64,000 nucleotides of DNA from Aliirhizobium wenxiniae (lineage in GTDB: Bacteria; Pseudomonadota; Alphaproteobacteria; Rhizobiales; Rhizobiaceae), in assembly GCF_019511445.1 (NCBI RefSeq), contig NZ_JAEUAN010000003.1:1-64000 (forward strand), in the 5' to 3' direction. A program made the position numbers and the translations under genes. Each line of letters starts with the position of its first letter. Within the stretch, counting starts at the first letter, position 1. Shown here piece after piece: positions 1 through 11,528 of this stretch. The notes under the pieces are model-generated. The model searched no databases, was not told the origin of the DNA, and worked only from the letters and a program-made list of their open reading frames with translations.

Positions 1-64
1 CGACTTGCATGTGTTAAGCCTGCCGCCAGCGTTCGTTCTGAGCCAGGATCAAACTCTCAAGTTG
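1..64 (-). rRNA. 16S rRNA, 5' end only (partial)
   Basis: Read on the minus strand this is the conserved 5' start of bacterial 16S rRNA, including the AGAGTTTGATCCTGGCTCAG primer-site sequence followed by the alphaproteobacterial GAACGAACGCTGGCGGCAGG stretch. Only the first ~64 nt are inside the window; the rest of the rrn operon lies to the left. The exact mature 5' end (about 62-66) is inferred by analogy. Confidence 0.95.
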
Positions 65-251
65 AGAATTCAATCATGACTAATCACTATGTTCTGAATC
101 GACGAGAACATTTTTATATGTACACCAGCGCATCTCTGCGCCGTTTCCATCGTTCTCATTCAAAACGTGACCGTCATTTGTCTTCTAAACAGATCAAACC
201 GAAGCTCGATCCGCGAAAACCCGCCGACCACGTTTCTCTTTCTTCTCATAT

Positions 252-267
252 TCAATTGTCAAAGAAC
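252..267 (-). promoter_or_regulatory. rrn leader boxA-like antitermination element
   Basis: On the minus strand the leader contains GGTTCTTTGACAATTG. It matches 9 of 12 positions of the E. coli boxA (TGCTCTTTAACA), which recruits NusB/NusE for rRNA antitermination. It lies between the rrn promoter and the 16S start, as expected. Function is inferred from sequence and position. Confidence 0.7.
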
Positions 268-420
268 CGACGCCCCCAAGCCCTAAAGCCCGAAAACGTC
301 ACAAAACCAAGAGACCTAACCGGAGCCCGGTCCCAATCAGCATCCGCCAATCTAGTGTGGTTTTCTTCAGAACGAAGGACATCGTCGCTAGCAGCGCCGC
401 CGCCCTCGTCAGTGAGCGGG

Positions 421-449
421 TTATAAATCCACACCCCCGAAAACGTCAA
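421..449 (-). promoter_or_regulatory. rrn operon promoter (sigma70 type)
   Basis: On the minus strand there is a -35 TTGACG (444-449) and a -10 TTATAA (421-426) separated by exactly 17 bp. The start site would be near 412-414, giving a leader of about 350 nt that contains boxA before 16S. Spacing and hexamers fit the housekeeping sigma factor consensus. Confidence 0.75.
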
Positions 450-811
450 CTCCCCAAGTCGCAAAAACTTCAAGAAAATGACAGGTAATTGATTTTATTA
501 GGTTATTCGAGTTTTTGATGAATTTATGCCGTCTTACGCTCCAAACCTCACCTTCATAGAGATGGAATTGGCGGGATAGTCGTCCGTTGCCGCAAAACCG
601 CCCTGACAAATTCACAATCCCATGGAATGGAGCAAATCGGCAGACCGGTTCGGCATCAGCTAACCTCTAGCTAAAGCCGGCTGGCCACCCGCTGATTTGA
701 CTCATTTCTAGGAAAAGGGCACATGTTTGGCCCAAGGTCCTGCCCAAGGTCCTGACGTCAGCATGAACTGCCTGCGGCAATAACGAGTATATAGGGACTG
801 GCTAAGTCGGC
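450..811. other. Intergenic region between rrn promoter and M23 peptidase
   Basis: No gene is supported here. It should hold upstream elements of the leftward rrn promoter and the promoter of the rightward peptidase gene, neither clearly recognisable. The only repeat seen is a perfect tandem duplication of the 12-mer GCCCAAGGTCCT at 730-741 and 742-753, 59-82 bp upstream of the peptidase start. Confidence 0.5.
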
Positions 812-2752
812 ATGAACACGGCCCGCAACACGATCCGATCGCTTGGCAACGAACCGCCCATCCTGGCCGATGGCCGTCGGGCGCCGGACAAGCGGGAGAT
901 CTCGGTCCGCTGGCTCTCCGGCACTTTCCTGACCGGCATTACCTCTTCCGTTCTTATGGGCGTGGCGCTGTTTGCAGCGCTCGACGGCCGCCAGCAGCTG
1001 GCGATCCCGGCCGAGGCCTCAGCTTCAGTCCCCTCCGACCACGATGACGATGATACGGTTCAGCGCGGCAAGCGCCTGCTTGGCGGCAAGATCGTCGCCA
1101 TGCCGACGGATCGCAAGATCATGGAAGTCTCGACGGTAGTCCATGAGGGCAATCGCGAACTCGTGCGCCGGCGTCCCTTCGCTCATGTGAAGATGAACCT
1201 TGCAGCCGATCACGTCGCACCGGAATCCTATCCGAAATTCGACCCTCTCGCGATCTTCGCTTCCGCCGAAGCTCCGTCCCAGCCGGGCAACCGCACCGGC
1301 CTGATCTATGGGTCGAACGTTGAATCCGAAGTCAGCCTGCAAACTCTGGCCTTCCCCACCAAGGGATCGACCTATGCCTATGCGGCGCCGATGACGCTCG
1401 AGGAAGTCGAGGAAAATGTCCGTTCGAACGGCTCGGTCCTGACATCCGGCGATGCCCAGCTTTCGGCGCTCTATTATGTCGACCCGCAGCGTTTCTCGAC
1501 ACCCGACGATATAGACCTGACATCCGGCCTCACTGCCCGTGTCGTCGAGGAGAACATGTCGGTCGCGGCACCCGAGCCGATCACACCGCATACCCGCGAA
1601 TATGCCGACGACATCATTCCCGTGCGCCGCGCCATGTCGATTGCGGAAGCCATGACCGAGGTCGGTTATCCGGAACCCAAGGCCAAGGAGATGTCCGGCT
1701 ATCTGAAGGCCCGACTGGGAGATGACAAGGTCGCGCCCGGCGATGTTATCCGCATCGGCGTGATCCAGGAAGGCCAGATGGTCATGGTGGTCAGGGCCAG
1801 CCTCTATCAGCGCGGCCAGCATCGCGCCACGGTTGGGCTGGATGACCATAGCCGCTTTGTCGATGCCGACGAACCGGCCATGCTCGACGCCGTTGCCTCG
1901 GCATTCAGTGACCAGCCTCCCCAGATCATGACCGGCCGCGATCTGCCGCGCGCCTATGACGGTATTTATCGTGCGGCCCTGTCCTATGGCATGAGCGCCG
2001 ATATGACCGCGCTCCTCGTAAAGCTGCTCGCCAGCAATGTCGATCTGCAGGCGCAGTTGCGCTCGACCGACAAGATCGAGGCCTTCTTCTCGGTTGCCGA
2101 CAGCAAGGGCAAGGCGGCCAAGGATTCAGAACTTCTTTATGTCAACGCCCATTTCGGCGATACGGACACCCGCTTCTACCGGTTCCAGAACGCCGACGAG
2201 GACAATTCGGTCGATTATTTCGATCAGGATGGCCGCAGCATCAGGCAGTTCCTGCTGAGAAGCCCCGTTCCGAACGCACGCCTGACCTCCGGCTTCGGCA
2301 TGCGCAGCCACCCGATCCTCGGGCGGGCGCTGATGCATACCGGCACCGACTGGGCCGCCCCACGCGGCACTCCGATCATTGCAACCGGCAATGGCACTGT
2401 CGAAAAGGCGGGCTGGGATAGTGGCGGTTACGGTAACCAGACGCTGATCCGCCATGCCAACGGTTATGTCTCCTCCTATAACCACCAGAGCGCTATCGCC
2501 AAGGGCGTTGTCCCCGGTGCAAAGGTGACCCAGGGCCAGGTGATCGGCTATGTCGGCTCGACCGGCCAGTCGACCGGCGCGCATCTCCATTACGAACTGA
2601 TCGTCAACGGCACCAAGGTCGATGCGATGAAGGTGCGCCTGCCCGGCGGAAAATCGCTGGAGGGCAAGGCCCTCGCCCGTTTCGAGGACGAGCGCAAACG
2701 CATCGACACCTTGCTCAACACGCAGACGACCGCCGAAGTGGCAAGCAAGTAG
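812..2752 (+). CDS. M23 family metallopeptidase (murein endopeptidase), membrane anchored
   Basis: A 646-residue protein with one predicted membrane segment at about residues 37-57 and a long periplasmic region. A C-terminal M23/LytM domain spans about residues 490-620. The zinc-binding motifs are complete: H509 and D513 (in HTGTDW) and the HLH pair H591/H593 (in AHLHYE), so it should be an active peptidoglycan cross-link hydrolase. The linker region is variable and of unknown role. It stands alone between the rrn promoter and clpB, with which it converges across a shared terminator. No strong Shine-Dalgarno is visible before ATG 812, so the start is the least certain part. Confidence 0.85.
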   Translation: MNTARNTIRSLGNEPPILADGRRAPDKREISVRWLSGTFLTGITSSVLMGVALFAALDGRQQLAIPAEASASVPSDHDDDDTVQRGKRLLGGKIVAMPTDRKIMEVSTVVHEGNRELVRRRPFAHVKMNLAADHVAPESYPKFDPLAIFASAEAPSQPGNRTGLIYGSNVESEVSLQTLAFPTKGSTYAYAAPMTLEEVEENVRSNGSVLTSGDAQLSALYYVDPQRFSTPDDIDLTSGLTARVVEENMSVAAPEPITPHTREYADDIIPVRRAMSIAEAMTEVGYPEPKAKEMSGYLKARLGDDKVAPGDVIRIGVIQEGQMVMVVRASLYQRGQHRATVGLDDHSRFVDADEPAMLDAVASAFSDQPPQIMTGRDLPRAYDGIYRAALSYGMSADMTALLVKLLASNVDLQAQLRSTDKIEAFFSVADSKGKAAKDSELLYVNAHFGDTDTRFYRFQNADEDNSVDYFDQDGRSIRQFLLRSPVPNARLTSGFGMRSHPILGRALMHTGTDWAAPRGTPIIATGNGTVEKAGWDSGGYGNQTLIRHANGYVSSYNHQSAIAKGVVPGAKVTQGQVIGYVGSTGQSTGAHLHYELIVNGTKVDAMKVRLPGGKSLEGKALARFEDERKRIDTLLNTQTTAEVASK

Positions 2753-2777
2753 CCGGCATTCGATCTGCGGATACGAA

Positions 2778-2810
2778 AAATGGCGGCTCAAGGCCGCCAT
2801 TTCTTTTTCC
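2778..2810. terminator. Bidirectional Rho-independent terminator
   Basis: A 10-bp perfect stem (2778-2787 with 2793-2802) closes a 5-nt loop. It is followed by a T-rich run on the plus strand and by TTTTT on the minus strand. It sits between the convergent M23 peptidase and clpB genes and can serve both. Confidence 0.85.
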
Positions 2811-2824
2811 ACGTCGAGCCGGCT

Positions 2825-5425
<2,601 letters not shown>

Positions 5426-5548
5426 CTGATACCTCCAGAAATCGCCCTGCCCTTCAAAAGGCACAGGCCGAATGTTGAGATTGAGCTCCCTCATAGAGGC
5501 AAGCCCTGCCGGCCCGATGCTGTCTCGCATCCTCCGGCGTCAGCCAAG

Positions 5549-5577
5549 ATATGGGAGCCTTTTTTCCGGTTTTAAAG
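5549..5577 (-). promoter_or_regulatory. Possible RpoH (heat-shock) promoter for clpB
   Basis: On the minus strand CTTTAA (5572-5577) and CCCATAT (5549-5555) are separated by 16 bp. This resembles the alphaproteobacterial sigma32 pattern (CTTGAA, about 16-17 bp, CCCATNT) with a weak -35. clpB is commonly RpoH-controlled, so context supports it. The rest of the 400-bp gap 5426-5825 shows no other signal. Confidence 0.3.
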
Positions 5578-5825
5578 GAGCATGTTGAAGCTTTTAGCGC
5601 TTGTCGAAACAGATCGGCTCATCACCCGGTTCGCCCTCCGATCAGCGAAACGTGAGCACATGATCAGAAAAGCGTGAGTGCCATTTTGTCGCACCACATT
5701 ACTCCCTATCTGGAGAGCTGGAGCCCGTTGGGGCCGGGCTTCATTTTGTAAACCACGGCAATTCCGACAAACAGCAACCTGCTTGCGGTCGGCATTCTGT
5801 AAGACGAAAAGATCGAGTAAATCCC

Positions 5826-6005
5826 ATGTCAGAAGACAAGAACTCCCAGCTTATCGGAATATTCAAGACCCTGATCATGGATCACGGCATGCCGCAGGCA
5901 ATCGCGGACATTACCGATCCCGATTTCCAGGCGCTCGCCGCGGCCCATGTCGATGAGTTCGACGAAGCACGCGACGAATGCGAAAGCGCCAGCACGCTGT
6001 TCTGA
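5826..6005 (+). CDS. Small acidic hypothetical protein (59 aa)
   Basis: Begins MSEDKNSQLI and ends SASTLF. It is acidic, has no membrane segment or signal peptide, and may be largely helical. Codon use matches neighbouring genes (mostly G/C third positions), the main argument that it is real. The Shine-Dalgarno is weak. I do not recognise the family. It stands alone between the divergent clpB and the leftward 71-residue ORF. Confidence 0.5.
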   Translation: MSEDKNSQLIGIFKTLIMDHGMPQAIADITDPDFQALAAAHVDEFDEARDECESASTLF

Positions 6006-6108
6006 TCCTTAACCCGGGCCGGCACCGATGTCCGGCCTGGGCCTTCCGTTTGGGGCGGCAACCGCGGACAAATTCGGCAACACGCCCGAAACCCATCTGC
6101 CCCAAAAA

Positions 6109-6324
6109 TCAGATGGACGTCTCTTCCCTGAAATCCTGTTCTTCTTCGGCACTCATGGCCCGGTATATCGGCTTGCCATCTATAAAACGCATCATCAGGC
6201 ATCCAGCGGCATAGTCACCGGTGATCAGCCGCCGCTTGCGAAAGAAGACCGCAGGCTCCCAATCCGTCGTTTTGCTGGTTATCGAGACAGGCCAGACCAG
6301 AAAATACTTTATCGCAGGAAACAT
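6109..6324 (-). CDS. Small hypothetical protein (71 aa)
   Basis: The C-terminal half reads like a compact conserved domain: an Arg/Lys-rich strand, then CLMMRFIDGKPIYRAMSAEE, ending in an acidic tail. This resembles short rhizobial proteins of unknown function that share a DGK-x-x-YR-x-M-x-x-EE pattern; that similarity is from memory, not a search. The N-terminal 25 residues are less convincing and the true start may be internal. No good Shine-Dalgarno precedes ATG 6324. Confidence 0.45.
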   Translation of the reverse strand: MFPAIKYFLVWPVSITSKTTDWEPAVFFRKRRLITGDYAAGCLMMRFIDGKPIYRAMSAEEEQDFREETSI

Positions 6325-6466
6325 CTATTCGATCTCAAATGTATTTTTGAGAGATAAACATCAAAACTTCGATTCGAATAGATGTCATCGCCGAACATTA
6401 TGCAGTAACGGACGCCGATCGCGGCAAAGGCGGGTTTCCTGATACCAGCCGGCATAAAGCAAGGCG

Positions 6467-6808
6467 TCAGATATAGAGGACGCGTTCTCCGAACTCCGTT
6501 GTCTCATCGAAATTCCCGGTACCGATACGGCTGCTCTCGCCAGAGAATTTTTCGGATGCACTGCTGACAGCCCGGCTGTTTCCGCCCGACGCTGCCTCCG
6601 ATGAACTGCCGGACTGCTGCGCGGCCTGCAGCTTCTGTTCCAAAGCATCGATCTCGGTCTGGATTTCGGCTTTTTCCTCTTCTGTTTTTGCCGCTTCGAG
6701 TTCCGCTTCCTTGGCCGTGATCTGCTGCTCGATGCTGGCGGCGCTGCTGGAGGTAGAGGACGAAGACAGGATCGCTGTGCTCGTCGAACTGGATAGTGAA
6801 CTGATCAT
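6467..6808 (-). CDS. Ser-rich coiled-coil hypothetical protein
   Basis: A 113-residue protein. Residues 1-25 are almost all Ser/Thr/Ala. Residues 27-65 form a strongly charged coiled coil (Q-Q-I-x-x-K-E-A-E-L heptad style, Glu/Lys-rich). Residues 66-95 are again Ser/Gly-rich, followed by a short tail ending RVLYI. There is no Sec signal peptide. GGAG lies 8 nt before the ATG. The layout resembles small secreted or flagellar-export style proteins, but no family is recognised and no export genes are adjacent. A dyad lies about 60 bp upstream. Confidence 0.6.
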   Translation of the reverse strand: MISSLSSSTSTAILSSSSTSSSAASIEQQITAKEAELEAAKTEEEKAEIQTEIDALEQKLQAAQQSGSSSEAASGGNSRAVSSASEKFSGESSRIGTGNFDETTEFGERVLYI

Positions 6809-6862
6809 GAGAATTCTCCGGTTTGAACCGAAGCGACTATCCCCGCCATTTGTTAATTTTAA

Positions 6863-6876
6863 GTACTAATCAGTAC
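6863..6876. promoter_or_regulatory. Dyad upstream of the Ser-rich coiled-coil gene
   Basis: Perfect inverted repeat GTACT-AATC-AGTAC in an AT-rich island, 55-68 bp upstream of the start codon at 6808. A TATAAT hexamer lies just beyond it on the plus strand (6879-6884). It could be an operator half-site pair, but no regulator is known and this is inferred only from symmetry. Confidence 0.3.
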
Positions 6877-6950
6877 CTATAATTATCAGTGCGTAACGCG
6901 CCTGCCGATTTTTCTCCATACGCACGGCAAAGCGGCGCGAATGCTCAAAA

Positions 6951-6984
6951 CGTAAAGGCCGAAGCATCATCGACGCTCCGGCCT
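6951..6984 (-). terminator. Probable terminator of fbp
   Basis: On the minus strand, downstream of the fbp stop, AGGCCGGAGC pairs with GCTTCGGCCT (6956-6965 with 6975-6984; one mismatch, 9-nt loop). It is followed by a T-rich TTTACGTTTT tail. Confidence 0.55.
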
Positions 6985-7013
6985 GGTCAGGTTCAAGCTG
7001 TAAAATTGCGCGG

Positions 7014-7976
7014 TTATTCGGCAGCAGCCTCGAGTATCCGCGCGCTATAGGCAGCGGAGATCTTGTCCACTTCCGCCTTGGAGCCAAAAATCACCGGCAC
7101 GCGCTGATGCAGCGAAGTCGGCTCGATATCCAGGATTGCGGAGTTGCCGATAATCGCCGCGCCGCCGGCAGCTTCGACCAGAAGACCGATCGGGTTGGCT
7201 TCGTAAAGCAGGCGCAGACGACCGCCCGAGGCCGGCTTGTTGCGATCGGCCGGATAAAGGAACACGCCGCCGCGGTTGAAGATGCGGTGCGTGTCGGCAA
7301 CCATCGAACCGACCCAACGCATGTTGTGACCGGTATCGATCGCCTCTTCGATATAGGAGGCGACGGCATCGTCCCAGGAAGCCCGGCGCGCCGCGTTGAT
7401 GGCGAATTCCTTGGCTTCCGGCACGATCTTCGCATCGGCGCTGGTCATCAGATAGACGCCATCAGCATTCAGCGTGAAGATCTGCACGCCCTTGCCGATC
7501 GTCAGCACCAGCGTCGTCTGTGGTCCATAGGCGGCGTAACCGGCAATCAGCTGGCCGCGGCCGTTCTTCAGGATATCACCGGAAGTAGACGCCTTGATCA
7601 CCGAAAAGATCGTCCCGACCGTGACATTCACATCGAGATTGGAAGAACCGTCGAGCGGATCGAAGATCACCGCATATTTGCCGTCTGCATGTATCGCAAC
7701 CTCGGTGTCTAGTTCCTCCGAGACGGCAAAGGATACGGAAGGAGACTCGCGGCAGGCTTCCAGCATGATTTCGTTGGACAGGATATCGAGCGGCTTCTGC
7801 GCCTCGCCCTGCACATTGGTAATCTCGGTTGCGCCGGTGAGGCCATCGAGCGACGATGTTCTGAGCTTATCCGAAATCTGCCGTGTAGCCTCGGCGATAT
7901 TGCGCAGAACGATGACGAGCTCGTCGTCCAGCACCGTGCCGTTGCGGGTTTCAAGGTAGGTTTCGAATGTCGTCAT
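7014..7976 (-). CDS. fbp: Class I fructose-1,6-bisphosphatase
   Basis: A 320-residue enzyme that dephosphorylates fructose 1,6-bisphosphate, the committed gluconeogenic step (also used in the Calvin cycle). The hallmark DPLDGSSNLDVN metal/substrate motif lies at residues 106-117. The C-terminal region contains GGVFLYPADRNKP and the LLYEANP-type segment typical of class I enzymes. Its length is slightly short for the class. AGGGAG lies upstream of ATG 7976. It is transcribed alone, with its own terminator; no cbb genes are nearby, so a gluconeogenic role is the simpler reading. Confidence 0.93.
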   Translation of the reverse strand: MTTFETYLETRNGTVLDDELVIVLRNIAEATRQISDKLRTSSLDGLTGATEITNVQGEAQKPLDILSNEIMLEACRESPSVSFAVSEELDTEVAIHADGKYAVIFDPLDGSSNLDVNVTVGTIFSVIKASTSGDILKNGRGQLIAGYAAYGPQTTLVLTIGKGVQIFTLNADGVYLMTSADAKIVPEAKEFAINAARRASWDDAVASYIEEAIDTGHNMRWVGSMVADTHRIFNRGGVFLYPADRNKPASGGRLRLLYEANPIGLLVEAAGGAAIIGNSAILDIEPTSLHQRVPVIFGSKAEVDKISAAYSARILEAAAE

Positions 7977-8220
7977 GAAATCGCTCCCTGGGCAATAACC
8001 GAGAAAATCGCGGCCTTCTGCCGCCTAAAAATCTATCTAGAGCGGAATTTTGCAACAACGCAATGAATTTCCGCAATGCGGTAAGGCATTCTAATCGTTT
8101 GAAAAATTGGAGATGGACGGAAGGTTTTGGGTCCGACCCGCCATATCTGGCTAAAATCTGCCATTCAATCGTTTCGATGAGTGGCTTCGCCAAAAAAGAT
8201 CCGCTCTTCACCTCAAACAA

Positions 8221-8248
8221 AAAAATCCGGCCATCGGGCCGGATTTTT
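8221..8248 (-). terminator. Rho-independent terminator of the DUF4167 gene
   Basis: A 12-bp perfect stem (8221-8232 with 8237-8248) with a 4-nt loop and a T-rich tail on the minus strand, starting 23 nt after the stop codon at 8272. Confidence 0.85.
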
Positions 8249-8271
8249 CATTTCATTCGCGGCTTCGCGGC

Positions 8272-9123
8272 TTATTCGCCGGCAACATCCGCCATTTCGG
8301 GAGCTGCATCGTCACCTTCGGCAGCGTCTGCGCTCTTGCGCGGCTGGCGGCGGGGACGCGTGCTTGCGGCACGGCGGCGACGCGGAGCCGCCTCGGCCTG
8401 AGCTTCTTCCTCGACGGCGACCTCGGCCGGCGTGCCTTCGATCACCGGCTGCGGACCCGAACCGTCTTCGACGATCGGTGCCGAAATCTCGGCGGCTTCC
8501 GCTACCTGCGGTGCAACTGCAGCCTTGGTTTCGGCAGCCTTCGGCTCGGCGGAACGTTCGCCACGCTCTGCGCGCTCGCCACGTTCCGGGCGATCCTGGC
8601 GGCGTTCACGACGCTCGTTGCGGTCGCGGCGGTTTTCGCGCGGCTGCTGATCCTGGCCACCATTGCCCTGCTGGGCGGTTTGCTCGCGGCGCTGCTGCGG
8701 CTGCTGTTCCTCGATCGTCGGCTGCGGAGCGTAGCCGAGATCGTCGCCGTCGCCACCGTCCATATCATCCTGATCGATCGAATTGCCGTCACGATCCTGG
8801 AATTCGCCGCGCTCCTGATGCTGGAAGCGATCCTGCATCTGTGCCTGCGCCGCTGCGATGATGCGATTGTAATGTTCTGCGTGCTGCAGATAGTTCTCCG
8901 CCATCACGCGGTCGCCCGAACTCTGGGCATCGCGGGCAAGAGCCGCATATTTTTCTGCAATATGCTGGGCAGTACCGCGGATTTTTATATCCGGCCCGGA
9001 ACTGTCGTAAGACCGGCTGAGAGGGTTACCGCCCTTGCGCTGGAAATTGTTATTACCACCACCGCCGCCGTTATTGTTACTACCACGCCCTCGACCACGC
9101 TTGTTCTGCTGTCCTGGCCTCAT
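8272..9123 (-). CDS. DUF4167 domain protein with RGG-like N-terminus
   Basis: A 283-residue protein. The N-terminus (RPGQQNKRGRGRGSNNN, then Gly/Asn homopolymer runs) resembles an RGG-type RNA-binding tail. Next comes the conserved DUF4167 region (about residues 35-95), predicted helical, with a repeated A-x-x-Y-x-x-A pattern as in AENYLQHAEHY. The rest is low-complexity: Gln-rich, then Arg/Glu/Asp-rich, then an Ala/Glu and Arg-rich end. No enzymatic motif is seen. The family commonly lies next to prmC/prfA in rhizobia, so a link to translation or RNA is plausible but unproven. Confidence 0.85.
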   Translation of the reverse strand: MRPGQQNKRGRGRGSNNNGGGGGNNNFQRKGGNPLSRSYDSSGPDIKIRGTAQHIAEKYAALARDAQSSGDRVMAENYLQHAEHYNRIIAAAQAQMQDRFQHQERGEFQDRDGNSIDQDDMDGGDGDDLGYAPQPTIEEQQPQQRREQTAQQGNGGQDQQPRENRRDRNERRERRQDRPERGERAERGERSAEPKAAETKAAVAPQVAEAAEISAPIVEDGSGPQPVIEGTPAEVAVEEEAQAEAAPRRRRAASTRPRRQPRKSADAAEGDDAAPEMADVAGE

Positions 9124-9415
9124 TTATCGTTCACCAACTCTCTTGTCTTCGCTGATAAGGGGCCACGCGGCTCGCCGGTCCAAAGCCGGTACAAGACTTC
9201 GCGTGTTACGCACAGGTCGACCAACGCGGCCTGCCGCTTTCAAAGTCAAATTACCTGATTCACGCATCAGGAGTGTTCAACCTCGTCGGCTCTTCGAAAA
9301 GAACACAATTAAGGATTGACCCGTAACCCGAACGAATCGCTGTTCATTCCCAGCTGCCCCGATGCGTGAGTGCAAACTATCCCGCTTCCTTTGGGATTCC
9401 AAGCTTTTTCTTTTG

Positions 9416-10285
9416 CTACGCAACATCAACCACAGACTTGGCAAATATCAATACGCGATCATTCTCACCATAGTCTTGCCGTGCCAGTAGCAGCTTGAAA
9501 CCCTCTGCTTCGAATAGCTCCGTTACCGCATGTTTCTGATCGAAACCGATCTCCAAAGCCACAAGACCATCAGCCGCGAGAAACTCGTCGGCCCGGCTTG
9601 CGATCTCGCGATATGCGATTAGTCCGTCAGCCCCGCCGTCCAATGCTGCCATGGGATCGAAGTCGCGGACTTCAGGATCCAGGTCGGGAATGACATCACT
9701 CCGTATATAGGGCGGATTTGACACGATTATGTCGAAACACCCGTCAATCTTGTCAAACCAGTGGCTTTCCACTGCCCGGAACCGCTGATCGAGACCCAGT
9801 AGCCGTGCATTTTCCGAAGCCGTGTTCAACGCATCGACGGAAATGTCGCTTCCGATCCCGGTGGCTGATGGCAGACTATCCAGCAAAGCCAGAATGATCG
9901 CGCCCGTGCCTGTTCCGATATCGAGAATGCGGAGGTCTCTGTCGCCCGCAAACTGCCGGGCCTCATCGAGAACGCTATCCACCAGAACTTCCGTATCCGG
10001 CCTTGGTTCCAGTGTTTCCTTCGAAATCAGGAAATCCAGGCCATGAAATTCTCGTTTACCTAATATGCGGTGCACCGGCTCCCGTTTCAAGCGGCGGACA
10101 ACGGCATCTTCTATTTTCGCAACAGAGGCGGCATCGATTTCGCGGTCGCCGCCGACAAACACTTCCGTCGAGGAAAGCTCCAGCAATCCGCCGATCAGGA
10201 TGCGCGCCTCGATCGCCGCATCGGCAAAACCAGCCGCGGAAAACCGGGCTCTCGCATCGGCGACGGCTTCGCCCAGTGTGGTCAT
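9416..10285 (-). CDS. prmC: Peptide chain release factor N5-glutamine methyltransferase PrmC
   Basis: Methylates the glutamine of the GGQ motif of release factors using S-adenosylmethionine. With the start chosen here (289 aa) the SAM-binding LDIGTGTGAI motif is at about residues 121-130 and the catalytic NPPY at 190-193. The N-terminal helical release-factor-binding domain is present. The frame is open up to 10324, inside prfA. ATG 10285 is preferred because AAGGGA lies about 10 nt upstream and it avoids the overlap. It follows prfA by 19 bp, so substrate and modifying enzyme are co-transcribed. Confidence 0.92.
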   Translation of the reverse strand: MTTLGEAVADARARFSAAGFADAAIEARILIGGLLELSSTEVFVGGDREIDAASVAKIEDAVVRRLKREPVHRILGKREFHGLDFLISKETLEPRPDTEVLVDSVLDEARQFAGDRDLRILDIGTGTGAIILALLDSLPSATGIGSDISVDALNTASENARLLGLDQRFRAVESHWFDKIDGCFDIIVSNPPYIRSDVIPDLDPEVRDFDPMAALDGGADGLIAYREIASRADEFLAADGLVALEIGFDQKHAVTELFEAEGFKLLLARQDYGENDRVLIFAKSVVDVA

Positions 10286-10304
10286 CGGCCCATGATCCCT
10301 TTGG

Positions 10305-11387
10305 TCACCCTTGCTGCTCGCCAAGCGACGCCAGCTGCCCCGCCTGATAATCGGCGATCAGCGCATCGACCACCTCGTCGATTTCACCCATCATCATCCG
10401 GTCGAGCTTGTAGAGCGTCAGGTTGATGCGGTGGTCGGTGACGCGCCCCTGCGGAAAGTTATAGGTGCGGATACGCTCCGAACGGTCGCCGGAACCGACC
10501 TGGCTCTTGCGGTCGGCAGAGCGCTCGCTGTCGGCCTTCTGCCGCTCCATGTCATAAAGACGCGAGCGCAGGACCTGCATCGCCTTGGCGCGGTTCTGGT
10601 GCTGCGATTTCTCCGCGCTGACCACGATGATGCCGGTCGGCAAATGGGTGATACGCACCGCCGAGTCAGTCGTGTTGACGTGCTGGCCGCCGGCCCCCGA
10701 TGCGCGCATCGTGTCGATACGGATATCTTCGGCACGAATCTCGACGTCGATTTCTTCCGCCTCGGGAAGAACTGCAACCGTCGCCGCCGACGTATGAATA
10801 CGCCCCTGAGTTTCGGTATCCGGCACGCGCTGTACCCGATGCACGCCGCTTTCGAATTTCAACTTTGAAAACACGCCGCGCCCGGTCACCGTCGCGATGA
10901 TTTCGCGGTAACCGCCCGCCTCGCCTTCGCTGGCCGAAAGCACTTCCACCTTCCAGCCATGCGCGCTGGCATAACGCTCGTACATACGGAACAGATCGCC
11001 GGCGAAAAGTGCGGCCTCGTTGCCACCGGTACCTGCACGGATTTCCAGGATCGCGCTCTTCTCGTCGGCCGCGTCCTTGGGCAGGAGCAGGATCTGCATG
11101 TCCTTTTCCAGCGCCTCAATCCGCTCTTCCGCTTCGGGAAGCTCAATCTCGGCCAGTTCCCGCATCTCGCGGTCCGTACCCTTGTCGTTGAGCATCGCCC
11201 TGAGATCCGTGATCTCCGCGATGGTCTTCTCATATTCGCGGATTTTTGCGACGACCGGCTGCAGTTCGGAATATTCCGAAGCCAGCTTCACATAAACATC
11301 GGCAGCCGGACCTTCCGACATACGCGCCTCGATCTCGCCAAAACGGCGTTCCAGCTCGCGCATCTTTTCGACAGGAAGCTTAGCCAA
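10305..11387 (-). CDS. prfA: Peptide chain release factor 1
   Basis: A 360-residue RF1, which reads UAA and UAG stop codons. The peptidyl-tRNA hydrolysis motif GGQ is at residues 233-235 in [10 protein letters not shown]. The codon-recognition PxT motif is P189-D190-T191, an Asp in place of the usual Ala/Val but with the flanking RVP-x-TE context intact. The conserved [14 protein letters not shown] segment follows. It is the first gene of a prfA-prmC unit. A large palindromic repeat lies just upstream. Confidence 0.97.
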   Translation of the reverse strand: MAKLPVEKMRELERRFGEIEARMSEGPAADVYVKLASEYSELQPVVAKIREYEKTIAEITDLRAMLNDKGTDREMRELAEIELPEAEERIEALEKDMQILLLPKDAADEKSAILEIRAGTGGNEAALFAGDLFRMYERYASAHGWKVEVLSASEGEAGGYREIIATVTGRGVFSKLKFESGVHRVQRVPDTETQGRIHTSAATVAVLPEAEEIDVEIRAEDIRIDTMRASGAGGQHVNTTDSAVRITHLPTGIIVVSAEKSQHQNRAKAMQVLRSRLYDMERQKADSERSADRKSQVGSGDRSERIRTYNFPQGRVTDHRINLTLYKLDRMMMGEIDEVVDALIADYQAGQLASLGEQQG

Positions 11388-11412
11388 TTAAAGAACTCCA
11401 GATATGCCTCTC

Positions 11413-11489
11413 GTCATCCTCGGGCTTGTCCCGAGGATCTATCCACGTCGAGAGGTCCAGCAGATCCTCGGGACAAGCCCGAGGATGAC
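11413..11489. repeat. Palindromic intergenic repeat, perfect 28-bp arms
   Basis: Two perfect 28-bp inverted arms (11413-11440 and 11462-11489) flank a 21-nt centre. Each arm is itself nearly palindromic around CCTCGGG...CCCGAGG. The same 28-mer with one base changed occurs twice more at 37111-37138 and 37225-37252. The unit lies between ptsP (stop 11529) and prfA (start 11387), both leftward, so its transcript could form a long hairpin. No T-run follows. Confidence 0.85.
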
Positions 11490-11528
11490 GGTGAGCACAT
11501 AGCTCGACCAGTGCCCCCCATTCAAGGC

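Noticed and set aside
6866-7087. Minus-strand open frame overlapping the fbp 3' end
   Set aside because: Overlaps fbp in another frame and covers its terminator; no ribosome site.
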